The notes: generated from the letters alone by a model not told the origin. A stretch of 64,000 bases of DNA from Sphingobacterium siyangense (GCF_007830445.1 NZ_VLKR01000004.1:1-64000); one strand, 5' to 3'; shown: positions 53,574 to 63,062, counted from the first letter of the stretch. Translations and numbers: made by a program.

Positions 53574-55127
53574 TTATCGCGATGCAGCAACGGAACTGGG
53601 TTTACGATCAAACATAACTGGTTTTTCACTACCGTCCAATAGAATTCCTATACCTTGAATCTGACCGTCCACATCGCTAGAGAAGTTAAAGAGAAGATTA
53701 CTTGGTTCAGTATCCGCTACCCCATTTTTATCGACAGACCGCGGGTCAAAAACATCATAATGTCGGTGGATGAGAACAACCCTCTCATAACCGAGTTCAC
53801 TGTATAACTTGTTATCCTTCAGCCTTACCTCAATAATTCCATATGCAGGATTTTCAAAAGAACCAGTATACTGTTTTAAGGAATGGGAAGGTTTCGTCGC
53901 TGTAACGGGCAACTTTTCTTCGTCTTCTTTTTTAATATGACGCAGTGAGTCGATTTCAGCCTTTTTTTCACCATTCCAGTCGATTGGATTCAAACCAAGA
54001 AGTATATCCGCTATAGAATTTCTGACCACCGTAGGAACTTTAGATACGTTTTGATTGGTTAATACGACAATTCCGAGTGTATCTGTTGGAAAAAATGCCA
54101 CATTCGCAGAAAATCCGTTAATATTTCCACCATGTTCTACTTGATAATGTCCTCTATAGGAGCCAATCATCCAGCCTAAACCATAATTGGAAAGGAAGAC
54201 ATCTTTATGTTTGTCTGGTAAAGCTGCATCCATCACCATTTGGGAGCTCGCGGCCTCATTTATATAATTTGCAGGAAGTATTTCTTTCCCATTGAAATAA
54301 CCTCGGTTGAGCCAAACCTTGACCCAATTAGACATGTCATTAGCACTGCTATTTATACTTCCTGCTGGGCCCATACCACTAATATTATAATAATCAATCA
54401 GTTTTATCGTGTTATCTTTGGAAAGTGTATAGGGCAAAGAAGCATCGCTGTCTCGTTGAAATGCTAAGAGATCGGTATTAGAACGGGTCATTTGTAGGGG
54501 GGCAAAAAACTTTTCTTGTATATTTTGTTCCCATGTCTTACCACTCAATCGCTCCACAATCATTCCTTGAGCAAGGTACATGAAGTTATTATAGAACCAT
54601 TTCATTCGCAGGCCTGAGCTGGGTTTCATAAATCTGACCCGCGAAATCAGACTATCTCTATTTTTGCTATTGAACAGAAACCAAGATAAATCATAGCGGG
54701 ACAAGCCTGTCCTATGAGCCATTAGGTCTTTAACAACGATTTGATTATCCATCTCATCATTGTAAAACCGCAACGTTGGCAGTAAAGATACCGCTCTGTC
54801 CTCAAATGTTAGTTTGCCATCTGCTCTCAACAAACCTAACAATGAAGCAGTAAAAGCTTTGGAGCTTGAACCAATTGCAAAAAGCGTATTGGGTGTGACG
54901 GGTTTTTTATTCGCGAAATCACGATAACCAAATCCCTTATTATAAATTATTTTATCGCCTTTCACAACCGCAACGGCAAAACCCGCCACATGATGATCTT
55001 TTAAAACTTGGCCGAGAACAGAATCAATTACTTCAAATTGATCTTTCTGCCTGCCTACTTTCCCAACCTGAGAAAATAGTGAAAAAGAAAAGCAGGAACA
55101 AAAAATAAAGGTTAAAAGGAATTTCAT
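53574..55127 (-). CDS. Secreted serine hydrolase of the beta-lactamase/PBP4-like family
   Basis: 517 residues, signal peptide to about SLFSQ. Class C-like motifs: SxxK as SSSKAF, YNN in MKWFYNNFMYLA, and HGG in VEHGGNING. A C-terminal extension (LKQYTGSFENPAYGIIEVRL) is the DUF3471-like domain. These enzymes are mostly esterases or D-aminopeptidases, not lactamases. A 9-bp inverted repeat precedes the start. Confidence 0.9.
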   Translation of the reverse strand: MKFLLTFIFCSCFSFSLFSQVGKVGRQKDQFEVIDSVLGQVLKDHHVAGFAVAVVKGDKIIYNKGFGYRDFANKKPVTPNTLFAIGSSSKAFTASLLGLLRADGKLTFEDRAVSLLPTLRFYNDEMDNQIVVKDLMAHRTGLSRYDLSWFLFNSKNRDSLISRVRFMKPSSGLRMKWFYNNFMYLAQGMIVERLSGKTWEQNIQEKFFAPLQMTRSNTDLLAFQRDSDASLPYTLSKDNTIKLIDYYNISGMGPAGSINSSANDMSNWVKVWLNRGYFNGKEILPANYINEAASSQMVMDAALPDKHKDVFLSNYGLGWMIGSYRGHYQVEHGGNINGFSANVAFFPTDTLGIVVLTNQNVSKVPTVVRNSIADILLGLNPIDWNGEKKAEIDSLRHIKKEDEEKLPVTATKPSHSLKQYTGSFENPAYGIIEVRLKDNKLYSELGYERVVLIHRHYDVFDPRSVDKNGVADTEPSNLLFNFSSDVDGQIQGIGILLDGSEKPVMFDRKPSSVAASR

Positions 55128-55168
55128 ATCAAGTTGGAATTTATACGAAAATACTTATTCAACTTGAT
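55128..55168. promoter_or_regulatory. Inverted repeat upstream of the serine hydrolase
   Basis: ATCAAGTTG (55128-55136) and CAACTTGAT (55160-55168), perfect 9-bp arms with 23 bases between. It lies immediately before the start codon and could be an operator or a 5'-UTR stem. Confidence 0.4.
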
Positions 55169-55313
55169 TCCCGCAAACTCCTGAAGACATTAGCTTTAGC
55201 TATTTTATCCCCGAATGCTCCTAGTAAAAGAAAGAAGAATACTGGCGCTACAGAAGATTAAACTTCGTTAATTCTAGCGTTCACTCTTATCCCGCGATCT
55301 TACAAGTCAAACA

Positions 55314-55349
55314 ATTCAGAAGTTTTAAAATGATTTTAAACTTCTGAAT
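55314..55349. terminator. Long A/T-rich inverted repeat
   Basis: ATTCAGAAGTTT(T)AAAAT pairs with ATTTTAAACTTCTGAAT, 17-bp arms with one bulge, in the 458-base gap 55128-55585. On the plus strand a GATTTTTG follows. It may end transcripts from the DUF2625 operon or from the opposite strand. Nothing else recognisable in this gap. Confidence 0.4.
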
Positions 55350-55585
55350 GACGATTTTTGTTTATTGAAGGAATTATGAATAGTTAAGGTACCAAAGAAC
55401 AACTCTTCGGTTGAAGATAAGATGGAGTAATCAACTATTCCATCGTATGAGTTATTTCAAAAGAGCTTGAACTCGATTACTGCTAACTAATATGCAATGG
55501 TTTATATGAAAAAGGTGACTTATTTCTGCTTGAAAAAGTAGTTTGGATATCTTAAGCGGAGGATACAATCTTTGTAGTATTTATA

Positions 55586-56308
55586 TTATAGTTGCTGTGT
55601 TCTCAATGTATAGATTTCTTCCATACTTGCTTTATTTTTTTCCACTTTATTGATGTCCCTTCCTTCTTTAGTCCATAAATAGGGATAAAAGATAAAAGCT
55701 TCATTGGCACTTAGTTTCTTGAAGTCATCTCCCCAATTTTTCCAACGTAAATCCCTATAAAACACATCAATATTTCCACTAAAGCAGAAATTAATAAATT
55801 CTGTATAAGTTAGATCGAGTTGTTCATATTCATTATTATCCGGAGACAGATAGTATATTTTGCCTAAATCATTTCCTAAATCACCTCCATTTAATAAGAA
55901 AAATCCACCTACAGCATCATCTGCAATAATTAAATAACCGGGTTTGTCGCCAAAATTCTGAAAAGTTTTCCCTTTATTCCAATTTGGTAGATTTCGATTT
56001 AATTTCTCGCTTCCAGAACCGTAAATCCTGATCCATCCATTATCAATCAAAATACCACCCGTATGAAAAACTATTGCACCCATTGGTGAACGTGTTGATA
56101 TTTGGGTATTAAATAATGCTTCATTGGACCTTAATGAGTCATTCGCTAAAATTTGAATCCTATTTTTTGCAGCATTTTTCCAAGCCATGATTAACTTTAT
56201 GGCGTCTTCATCCTTATTAATAAGTTCTTTTAATTCTCTCATTTTGGCTTGCCCAAAAGCAAAATGAGAAAGCATGACAAATAGTAAGGTTTTAATAGTC
56301 AATTTCAT
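55586..56308 (-). CDS. DUF2625-family secreted protein
   Basis: 240 residues, signal peptide to about HFAFGQ. Contains the DUF2625 pattern STRSPMGAIVFHTGGILIDNGWIRIYGSGS and GYLIIADDAVGGFFLLNGG. The family is of unknown function in several gammaproteobacteria and Bacteroidota. It is 30 bases downstream of the 56339 gene, so a shared transcript is possible. Confidence 0.85.
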   Translation of the reverse strand: MKLTIKTLLFVMLSHFAFGQAKMRELKELINKDEDAIKLIMAWKNAAKNRIQILANDSLRSNEALFNTQISTRSPMGAIVFHTGGILIDNGWIRIYGSGSEKLNRNLPNWNKGKTFQNFGDKPGYLIIADDAVGGFFLLNGGDLGNDLGKIYYLSPDNNEYEQLDLTYTEFINFCFSGNIDVFYRDLRWKNWGDDFKKLSANEAFIFYPYLWTKEGRDINKVEKNKASMEEIYTLRTQQL

Positions 56309-56338
56309 ACGGCCTGTTCTTTTTAGCGACTAAGCTTT

Positions 56339-56935
56339 CTACCTATTATAAAAGCATTGACTTCCAATCGCGCCACCACCATATTCCAGCACAAGCCTGT
56401 CATTTACCATAATGTAAGTACAACCGTCATTATAAGCCGTTTTTAAGCTATCAGCAATTGGTTTATCAAACACATTAAAGGAATACATTCCCATTCCGCT
56501 TCGTTGAAAGCTAATATTACACGGTTCTCCGCTTGTGATACCGATACAATTTGCATTATCTAACTTTTCTTTAAGTGTTTTTAAAGTCCCTGTTGTCCAA
56601 CCAAGTTTTTGCAATAAAGAGTCTGCTTTATTCGAATTAATTTTCACATCCCAGTTACTTTCAAACTTGCCGCCCACTTTCAAATGAAAAATACCTAAAG
56701 TATTGTTTTTGCTAAATTCTATTTCAACAGATTTATCTGGTGGAATTATTTTGTTTATATAATTTTTGACTTCATAAATCTCGGCTCTTTTTTTCTCAAA
56801 GTTTTCTTTAAGTTCCGTTACGGAATAATCTTTGTCAAAACCACCAAAAGCGGCCTGAATCATAACGATAAAACCCACGAAAATTGCGATCCCTATCCCA
56901 CATATAACTAGGAGTATTTTTAGAATAACTTTCAT
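56339..56935 (-). CDS. Membrane-anchored protein of unknown function
   Basis: 198 residues from ATG 56935 (MKVILKILLVIC; the frame to 56980 is longer but starts inside no signal). One N-terminal membrane helix (about residues 5-27), then a mixed soluble domain with a Cys near 130, 137 and the last residues (CFYNR). No family recognised. Between the SanA-like and DUF2625 genes, same strand. Confidence 0.65.
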   Translation of the reverse strand: MKVILKILLVICGIGIAIFVGFIVMIQAAFGGFDKDYSVTELKENFEKKRAEIYEVKNYINKIIPPDKSVEIEFSKNNTLGIFHLKVGGKFESNWDVKINSNKADSLLQKLGWTTGTLKTLKEKLDNANCIGITSGEPCNISFQRSGMGMYSFNVFDKPIADSLKTAYNDGCTYIMVNDRLVLEYGGGAIGSQCFYNR

Positions 56936-57021
56936 TTGTCTGTTATCTAATATTAAATTAATACCTGGTTTCTCAAACAATTTTACGATAATAAATAGTC
57001 TATCGGTCTATAAAATCTAAC

Positions 57022-57681
57022 CTATTCTTTCGTATAATTCGACTTTCCGTTTACATCCACCTGTTTACCTAAATACTTTGGTTTTCTATTTCTCATTATA
57101 TCCAAAACAGCTTTCGTAACTGATAGTTTTTCTCTAAATGCATAATATTTATACCCCGGGTAAGCGCCCCGATCTGCACTATAGCCGAATGATTTTATGC
57201 CCAATTTATCGCCCAGATAAACACATCTATTTAGATGATATTTCTGAGATACCAAGATTGCCGTATCAACATTAAATATATATTTTGCCCGGTACATGGT
57301 CGAGTAGCTATCGAACCCAGCATAGTCAATATAAATTTTTGCGGTATCGATGCCATTTTTCTGACAGTACAACTTCATTACGCTAAGCTCATCGTACTCG
57401 TCTCTTCCGTTGTCTCCCGACAACAATATTTTATCCACTTTGTGGTTTTTGTACAACGAAATCCCGGCATCGAGTCTATCTTTCAAATACCTACTTGGCT
57501 GATCACCATTAATACCAGCGCCAAAAATTATGGCGACCTTGGTTCTTGGCACATCTTTAAGTTCCGTGAAAATCGCCGAATCTGTTTTAGCCCTTACATT
57601 GTTATTGGTTATCACCACAACAACCAGGGCTACTACACAGAGAACGACAACCACTAAAAAGAACCTTTTAATCTTCTTCAT
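57022..57681 (-). CDS. SanA/ElyC-like DUF218 envelope protein
   Basis: 219 residues with an N-terminal membrane segment (about residues 6-25). KVAIIFGAGINGDQPSRYLKDRLD, ILLSGDNGRDEYDELSVM, YIDYAGFDSYSTMYRA and VSQKYHLNRCVYLG are the DUF218 blocks. E. coli SanA affects vancomycin sensitivity and outer membrane barrier function. Confidence 0.87.
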   Translation of the reverse strand: MKKIKRFFLVVVVLCVVALVVVVITNNNVRAKTDSAIFTELKDVPRTKVAIIFGAGINGDQPSRYLKDRLDAGISLYKNHKVDKILLSGDNGRDEYDELSVMKLYCQKNGIDTAKIYIDYAGFDSYSTMYRAKYIFNVDTAILVSQKYHLNRCVYLGDKLGIKSFGYSADRGAYPGYKYYAFREKLSVTKAVLDIMRNRKPKYLGKQVDVNGKSNYTKE

Positions 57682-57835
57682 TAGCTTAATTTGTTCATCA
57701 TAAACTTATCATTTTAAACACAAATTTAACAGTACAACCTATTAAAAATCGAACCAATTATAATTCGCTGAAGATAAATTATCATTCGTAGGCACTTACG
57801 GGCTTTTCGGTATATTTCATATGGCTATTAATGCA

Positions 57836-58876
57836 CTAGAATTTAAACATAACCAACATCGCTTTATGATCGGTTGGCCACACGCCTTCGGGCAGCAGGA
57901 AGTTATCTTCACTATCTTTTTCCTGCTTCTGCCCATACTTTACGGTTTCCACAGGACCGACAATGTTAGCTTTTACTGGCTTCAACGGCTTTTTGCTGCG
58001 GTAATAAACGTAATCGATCCGATCCCGATCATCCGCTGTGGGTGCCCATGCCAATTTCTCAATGGGAACATCCTTGTTAAAAGCAGGGTAAGTAAAACCA
58101 GGATGACTGACCGGATTGGGATATAATTGACGGAAGCTATCTATAAATCCGGCTTTTTCTAATAAAACCGAACAGTCCCAGGGAACCACTGCCCCACGAT
58201 GGTCAAAAAGATCTTTTGTTGCCAATGTCCAATCCAAATGCGAAGGCTCATTAAAATCACCTGCAATAATAAACGATTGTGATTGATCCTCTTTTTCTAC
58301 ATCGCTCAGGATATCCTGGATAGCTTCATCACGTTTGCTTTTCCGATTAGCCTCAATAATGGTACCTACGTCTGAAACAGGGCGATCTAACTTCTTCCAG
58401 GTCACACCATCATAACCACGTGGCAAATAGCAGGCATAATTCGTGTAGTCCAAGTGTAAAGAATAACATACAAAAGAACGCTTTCCAATCTTGATCTTAC
58501 TTTTTAAAACCCCGCCCATAGTACTGTCTTTTTCATAAAGCGCATGCTGTGATTCAATCGGATATTTGGAAATAAAACCGACATCCAGTTTTGCGTCACT
58601 GGACTGGCCAAAATATATAGCCCCCTTAGCTTTGAGTTCCGTTAGTATACGCTGAATAAAGTCTGTTCCCTTGTAATTGCGGACTTCACTAAAGAGAACC
58701 ACATCTGCATGCTTGGCAATAATTTCGTCTGCAATCGCAGGAAACCCATTCGGCACGACAGTCCCCTCCTGCCAGATATTGATTTGCAGTACCTTTACCT
58801 CATTTTTTGCCTGAGCGAAGAGCGTATGCCCTAAAAGGGTTATCACCAAAAGCAATATAATTTTCCTTAATTTCAT
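57836..58876 (-). CDS. Secreted endonuclease/exonuclease/phosphatase-family protein
   Basis: 346 residues, signal peptide to about LFAQAKN. EEP residues: VLQINIWQEG, DVVLFSEVRNYKG (Glu), AGDFNEPSHLDWT, RDRIDYVYY and TDHKAMLVMF. Most similar, in this window, to the 49981 protein (shared GDxNxPSHLDW, NPxSHPGxT, DDxxRIDY). A duplication long ago is likely, as the two differ in length and termini. Confidence 0.87.
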   Translation of the reverse strand: MKLRKIILLLVITLLGHTLFAQAKNEVKVLQINIWQEGTVVPNGFPAIADEIIAKHADVVLFSEVRNYKGTDFIQRILTELKAKGAIYFGQSSDAKLDVGFISKYPIESQHALYEKDSTMGGVLKSKIKIGKRSFVCYSLHLDYTNYACYLPRGYDGVTWKKLDRPVSDVGTIIEANRKSKRDEAIQDILSDVEKEDQSQSFIIAGDFNEPSHLDWTLATKDLFDHRGAVVPWDCSVLLEKAGFIDSFRQLYPNPVSHPGFTYPAFNKDVPIEKLAWAPTADDRDRIDYVYYRSKKPLKPVKANIVGPVETVKYGQKQEKDSEDNFLLPEGVWPTDHKAMLVMFKF

Positions 58877-58965
58877 TGGAGTTGTCTATTTCTATGAACA
58901 AGCATTACCACAACGTTCTTATCGAAATACGGTTTCTACCATTATCTTATAAGCGAGTTTCTTAC

Positions 58966-59136
58966 TTATTTCTGTAATAACCAAATAATTTTATCCACAT
59001 TAGCAACTCCACCACATTGTCGTAGACTTGCTTCATCAACTTTTTCGCGATTTGTATCGAATTCAGAAGTAGGATACATCCAACGCAAAGGCATTTCCGT
59101 ATTTGTAACATTTTGGTCAGCTTCAATTGAATAGCA
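58966..59136 (-). pseudogene. C-terminal relic of a SusD/RagB-like protein
   Basis: 57 codons without a start: YSIEADQNVTNTEMPLRWMYPT, then SEFDTNREKVDEASLRQ, and IIWLLQK. The PxRWMYPTSEx-TN pattern is the C-terminal signature of SusD-like_2 proteins, which sit on the outer membrane and capture glycans or peptides for a SusC channel. The rest of the gene and its partner are gone. Confidence 0.6.
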
Positions 59137-59349
59137 TTATATTTAGCAACATTCCAAAATTTATTAAATAGCGAATTATTTAATATCTTAGCCATACAAA
59201 GTTTTAGCATAACGGATGGCAAGCCAAAAGTGGGTGGCATATTCATAAATTGTCATCCGGATGATGAATGGAACTATTATGCTGGTCCCTGGGTAAAGGC
59301 ACAAAATACCGAAATAAATATTCAGACACCACTGGTCATTAACAATTAA
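59131..59349 (+). pseudogene. Unassigned 3' fragment on the opposite strand
   Basis: 72 codons without a start: IALYLATFQNLLNSELF..., with the end GIFINCHPDDEWNYYAGPW and NTEINIQTPLVINN. The second half reads like a real protein tail, but no family was recognised. The first few codons overlap the SusD relic in antisense. Confidence 0.3.
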
Positions 59350-59459
59350 AAAAGCATTAGCTTCGATATCGCCCTTTCACTTAAACGCCTTTAAGCAGTG
59401 TGTGAATATGAGGCTAACATCAGATCAGCCTGAGTCGGGAAGCCTAACAATCAAATACG

Positions 59460-60386
59460 ATGAGTTTGAAACAAACGTTTTATAAAGTACGAAGTTCTAA
59501 AATAGTTCAGGGCATTCTAATAGCCAACATTTTTGCATTTCTAATTATTGGTATGCAATCTTCATTGCTGCCCAAGGATGTGGGTGTACTTGTCTTTTCC
59601 GAGTTTGTGATTATTCCACTGTTGATGGGTATTATTATGGCTTGGTGTTGGAAAGATACCAACATGAGAGGAACACAAATAACGGCATGCTCTATCTTGG
59701 GTAGTCTCATGGCTATCTTACTGAGCTTTATATTCTTAGGTGAAGGCATTATTTGCCTCTTAATTGTTTCCCCTCTTATTTTTGGTTTTGTTATCGCAGG
59801 CGCCTTTATTGGAAGGTCAATGTTTAAAAAGAGCAATCAAAAATTGAATATAAGCATTGTTAGCCTGTTACTTGGAATTTTTATTGTTGACTCCCTGAGT
59901 GATCATCATCACGAAAATATGGTCTCCGATGAGATCTTGATTCATGCGAGTCCAGCACAAGTATGGCAGCACGTGGTCGCCTTCGATCCGATATCTCAGA
60001 AGGAAAGCTATTGGCTCTTTAATATAGGAATGCCGAGCCCAATGGCCACAACGGTAAGTGAGCATAAACTGGGCGCAAACCGAAAATGCATTTTCAGCAA
60101 CGGATATATTTTCGATGAGAAGATTGTAAAATTTGACGTCAATGAAAACTTAGTTTTTGATATCATTGATCAACCCAAAGACCCTGAAATTATGGGGCAT
60201 ATAGATATCAAAAGAGGTCAATTTATGTTGAAAGACAATGGAAATGGTACCACTACCCTTATCGGGAACAGTTGGTATAATCTCCATGTCTTCCCTACTT
60301 GGTATTATGACCTTTGGGCAGAAAGTATCACTAGGAATGTGCATTTCCGAGTAATGGAGCATATTAAACTATTAAGCGAGCGATAA
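59460..60386 (+). CDS. Membrane protein with a SRPBCC domain
   Basis: 308 residues. Four membrane helices in the first ~145 residues, then an SRPBCC/polyketide-cyclase-like domain beginning ILIHASPAQVWQHVVAFDPI and ending VHFRVMEHIKLL. Such START-like domains bind lipids or hydrophobic small molecules. Three bases before the DUF5519 gene, so probably one operon. Confidence 0.8.
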   Translation: MSLKQTFYKVRSSKIVQGILIANIFAFLIIGMQSSLLPKDVGVLVFSEFVIIPLLMGIIMAWCWKDTNMRGTQITACSILGSLMAILLSFIFLGEGIICLLIVSPLIFGFVIAGAFIGRSMFKKSNQKLNISIVSLLLGIFIVDSLSDHHHENMVSDEILIHASPAQVWQHVVAFDPISQKESYWLFNIGMPSPMATTVSEHKLGANRKCIFSNGYIFDEKIVKFDVNENLVFDIIDQPKDPEIMGHIDIKRGQFMLKDNGNGTTTLIGNSWYNLHVFPTWYYDLWAESITRNVHFRVMEHIKLLSER

Positions 60387-60389
60387 CCT

Positions 60390-60851
60390 ATGTTTTCTTT
60401 TGTGGTAAGAAAACTTGGCTTTTTAAAGGATATCCCTTTATTAGCCATCCTATTTGATAGTCTTATGAGACTTTGGATGTTCATTGTGAAGCCCGAACTA
60501 CTACATTGGATCGATGACCTGGAAGAAAATGTCGAACGTATGCCCGGGACGACGGTTGGGATACATAAATATGGCGGGACTGCGTTCAATTATTCGGGAA
60601 AGGAATTCGCACATGTACATAGCAATGGTTTAGTGGATATTTTATTAAATAAAGAGCTAAAAAAATCATTAATGATGGACGGAAAAATCAAGGACCATCA
60701 TCTATTTAAAAATTCAGGATGGATCAGTTTTTACCTTCACAATAAGCAAGATGTTGCCTATGCCTGTTACCTCTTGAAAAAGGCTTACGACCGTGCTAGA
60801 GAAAAACAGAATTCTGTTAGACAGGCTTTGATCGTTCAGTCACTGCAATAA
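60390..60851 (+). CDS. Luciferase-domain protein (DUF5519-like)
   Basis: 153 residues. LHWIDDLEENVERMPGTTVGI, GGTAFNYSGKEFAHVHSNG, LLNKELKKSLMMDGKIKDHH and SGWISFYLHNKQDVAYACYLL match the small 'luciferase domain' family (DUF5519). No light reaction is known for it. It lies directly after the SRPBCC gene. Confidence 0.82.
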   Translation: MFSFVVRKLGFLKDIPLLAILFDSLMRLWMFIVKPELLHWIDDLEENVERMPGTTVGIHKYGGTAFNYSGKEFAHVHSNGLVDILLNKELKKSLMMDGKIKDHHLFKNSGWISFYLHNKQDVAYACYLLKKAYDRAREKQNSVRQALIVQSLQ

Positions 60852-60968
60852 TTAGCGAGCCTAGTCCGACAGCAACTGATTTTTCTCTCAACATGGTCAT
60901 TCTGAAAACGCTTTGACCATATGCAGGACCTTTCCATAATTTGGAAAGTCTATATCTTTTATAATTAA

Positions 60969-60976
60969 TATCTTTG
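60969..60976 (+). promoter_or_regulatory. -7 box (TATCTTTG) of selO
   Basis: Ends 4 bases before the ATG at 60981, so a leaderless transcript is expected. TTTGG at 60940-60944 is a possible but rather distant -33 element. Confidence 0.5.
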
Positions 60977-60980
60977 CCGT

Positions 60981-62522
60981 ATGAATATTGAACAGATCAA
61001 ACAACCTTTCCTCAAAAAATTCCCTGGAGATTTTTCCAATAATCCTACACAGCGAGGCACGCCAAAAGTGTTATTTGCTACGATCGAACCTACGGGGTTT
61101 GAACAGCCTCAACTGATTGCTTTCAATGAGGCTCTTTCTGAGGAAATAGGGCTGGGTAAATTTGAAGAAAAGGACCTTAACTTTTTGGTAGGATCTCACC
61201 TACCCGACAATATTCAGACCTACGCTACAGCGTATGCGGGACATCAATTTGGTAACTGGGCCGGACAACTGGGCGATGGTAGGGCTATTCTTGCAGGAGA
61301 AATTACCAATGCCGCAGGTAAGAAGACCGAAATTCAATGGAAAGGAGCTGGTGCAACGCCCTATTCAAGACGTGCAGACGGAAGAGCCGTATTGCGGTCT
61401 TCTGTACGTGAATACCTGATGAGTGAAGCCATGTATCACTTGGGCATACCTACTACCAGAGCCTTAAGCCTGGCCTTTACGGGAGAAGATGTTCTTCGGG
61501 ATATCATGTACAACGGCAACCCACAATACGAAAAAGGAGCCGTGGTAATCAGAACCGCCGAAAGCTTCATTCGCTTTGGACATTTTGAACTGATGTTTGC
61601 TCAGGGCGAGCATAGCTTATTACAGGATCTGCTTGATTTTACGATTGAAAATTACTTCCCTGAAATTGTTTCATCCGATCAGCAGAAATATAAAGATTTT
61701 TTTGAAAATGTATGTAACCGCACGGCAGACTTAATGGCAGAGTGGTTTAGAGTAGGTTTTGTGCATGGGGTAATGAACACAGACAATATGTCGATCTTAG
61801 GCCTAACGATCGATTATGGTCCCTATTCAATGGTGGATGAATATAATTTAAATTTCACGCCCAATACGACGGATCTACCAGGAAGAAGATATGCATTTGG
61901 AAAGCAGGCACAGATTGCAAACTGGAATTTATGGAAACTTGCGAATGCCCTCCAACCTATCATCAACGATGAAAAATTCCTTGAAAACACCCTAAATAAT
62001 TTTGGCGTTTATTTTTGGGAAGCTCATGACAAAATGCTTTGCAAAAAATTCGGATTTGATGGGCTAAAAAAGGAAGATGAGGTGTTTTTTAACAACTGGC
62101 AGGGTTTAATGCAAGAACTCACATTGGATCATACCCTATTCTTCAATCAATTGGAAAAAATAACTCCAGAAACTGATTTACATGAACATTTTAGCCCAGT
62201 AGCTTACGCTGTGTTAAATGAAGAAAAGCTTAGCCGACTTAAAGACTTCATGGAACATTATCAATCCCGCTTGCATTCAAATTCAATTTCAAAAGCTGAG
62301 TCTCTGGATTTAATGAAAAAAACAAACCCCAAATTTATACTGCGGAACTATCTGCTTTACCAATGCATTGAAGAAATTAATGCTGGAAAAACAGCAATGT
62401 TAATGAAACTAACGCAAGCATTAGAAAATCCATACCAAGAATTATTTCCGGAATTTTCCGTCAAACGTCCTTCTAGCTATGACAACACCGCAGGATGTTC
62501 TACACTCTCATGCAGTTCATAG
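60981..62522 (+). CDS. selO: Protein adenylyltransferase SelO (YdiU)
   Basis: 513 residues, the normal length. YAGHQFGNWAGQLGDGRAI, EIQWKGAGATPYSRRADGRAVLRSS, EYLMSEAMYHLGIPTTRALSL and GFVHGVMNTDNMSILGLTIDYGPYSMVDEY are the known active-site blocks. SelO transfers AMP to Ser, Thr or Tyr of proteins, in redox control. The C-terminus is GCSTLSCSS: the Cys third from the end occupies the position where the vertebrate form has selenocysteine. Confidence 0.97.
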   Translation: MNIEQIKQPFLKKFPGDFSNNPTQRGTPKVLFATIEPTGFEQPQLIAFNEALSEEIGLGKFEEKDLNFLVGSHLPDNIQTYATAYAGHQFGNWAGQLGDGRAILAGEITNAAGKKTEIQWKGAGATPYSRRADGRAVLRSSVREYLMSEAMYHLGIPTTRALSLAFTGEDVLRDIMYNGNPQYEKGAVVIRTAESFIRFGHFELMFAQGEHSLLQDLLDFTIENYFPEIVSSDQQKYKDFFENVCNRTADLMAEWFRVGFVHGVMNTDNMSILGLTIDYGPYSMVDEYNLNFTPNTTDLPGRRYAFGKQAQIANWNLWKLANALQPIINDEKFLENTLNNFGVYFWEAHDKMLCKKFGFDGLKKEDEVFFNNWQGLMQELTLDHTLFFNQLEKITPETDLHEHFSPVAYAVLNEEKLSRLKDFMEHYQSRLHSNSISKAESLDLMKKTNPKFILRNYLLYQCIEEINAGKTAMLMKLTQALENPYQELFPEFSVKRPSSYDNTAGCSTLSCSS

Positions 62523-62528
62523 TACGAG

Positions 62529-62558
62529 CCCCCCCTCTCGTTAAGCATTCAGGGGGGG
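62529..62558. terminator. GC-rich hairpin between convergent genes
   Basis: Seven C plus T (62529-62536) pair with A plus seven G (62551-62558), with a 14-base loop. It directly follows selO and precedes the stop of the 62562 gene, so it may end both transcripts, though no T-run is present. Confidence 0.45.
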
Positions 62559-62561
62559 AAA

Positions 62562-63062
62562 TTAAAGTTTAGGATTTGTAGATTTTCTAAAAATAATAAT
62601 ACTTAGTAGCCAGCCAACAAGTAAGCCTACTAAGAGATAAGACTCTAGATGCATATCTTGAAACCGAACGCTGGGTATATCACCATCCGAAGTAAACTCG
62701 GCCCTTCTTAACAGGTCTCGTATCTGAGCAACTTTAAATTTTAAATAAACCAAGCGCACCCAACACAATATAAGTCCCGAAGTACTGATAATTAGAAGGG
62801 AAAGCCGTTGATTTCTTAACGAAGATACTTTACAATAATTTTTGACTGACAGATACAGAAAAGGGAGAATTCCAAAAGAGAAAATAAAAATCAGTGTTGG
62901 TAAAACCTGGCCAGGTAGACGCCAGCTATTCTTAAACAAGGGGCTTTCACCTATAATTTCGGTTGTAAAAAACATTAAAAACCGATCTCTAATAAAAAAG
63001 GCAATTAGACACAATACGGTTGACAATCCAATAGCAATTTTGTATTCTTTCATCTTTTTCAT
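62562..63062 (-). CDS. Four-helix membrane protein of unknown function
   Basis: 166 residues (ATG 63062). Four hydrophobic stretches (about 9-22, 52-72, 88-107 and 140-159). No motif recognised. It is 38 bases after the MerR gene on the same strand, so co-transcription with the regulator is likely. Confidence 0.6.
   Translation of the reverse strand: MKKMKEYKIAIGLSTVLCLIAFFIRDRFLMFFTTEIIGESPLFKNSWRLPGQVLPTLIFIFSFGILPFLYLSVKNYCKVSSLRNQRLSLLIISTSGLILCWVRLVYLKFKVAQIRDLLRRAEFTSDGDIPSVRFQDMHLESYLLVGLLVGWLLSIIIFRKSTNPKL

Noticed and set aside
58962-59246. A 94-codon minus-strand frame
   Set aside because: The recognisable SusD-like tail lies in a different frame of the same strand, so this frame is a shadow.
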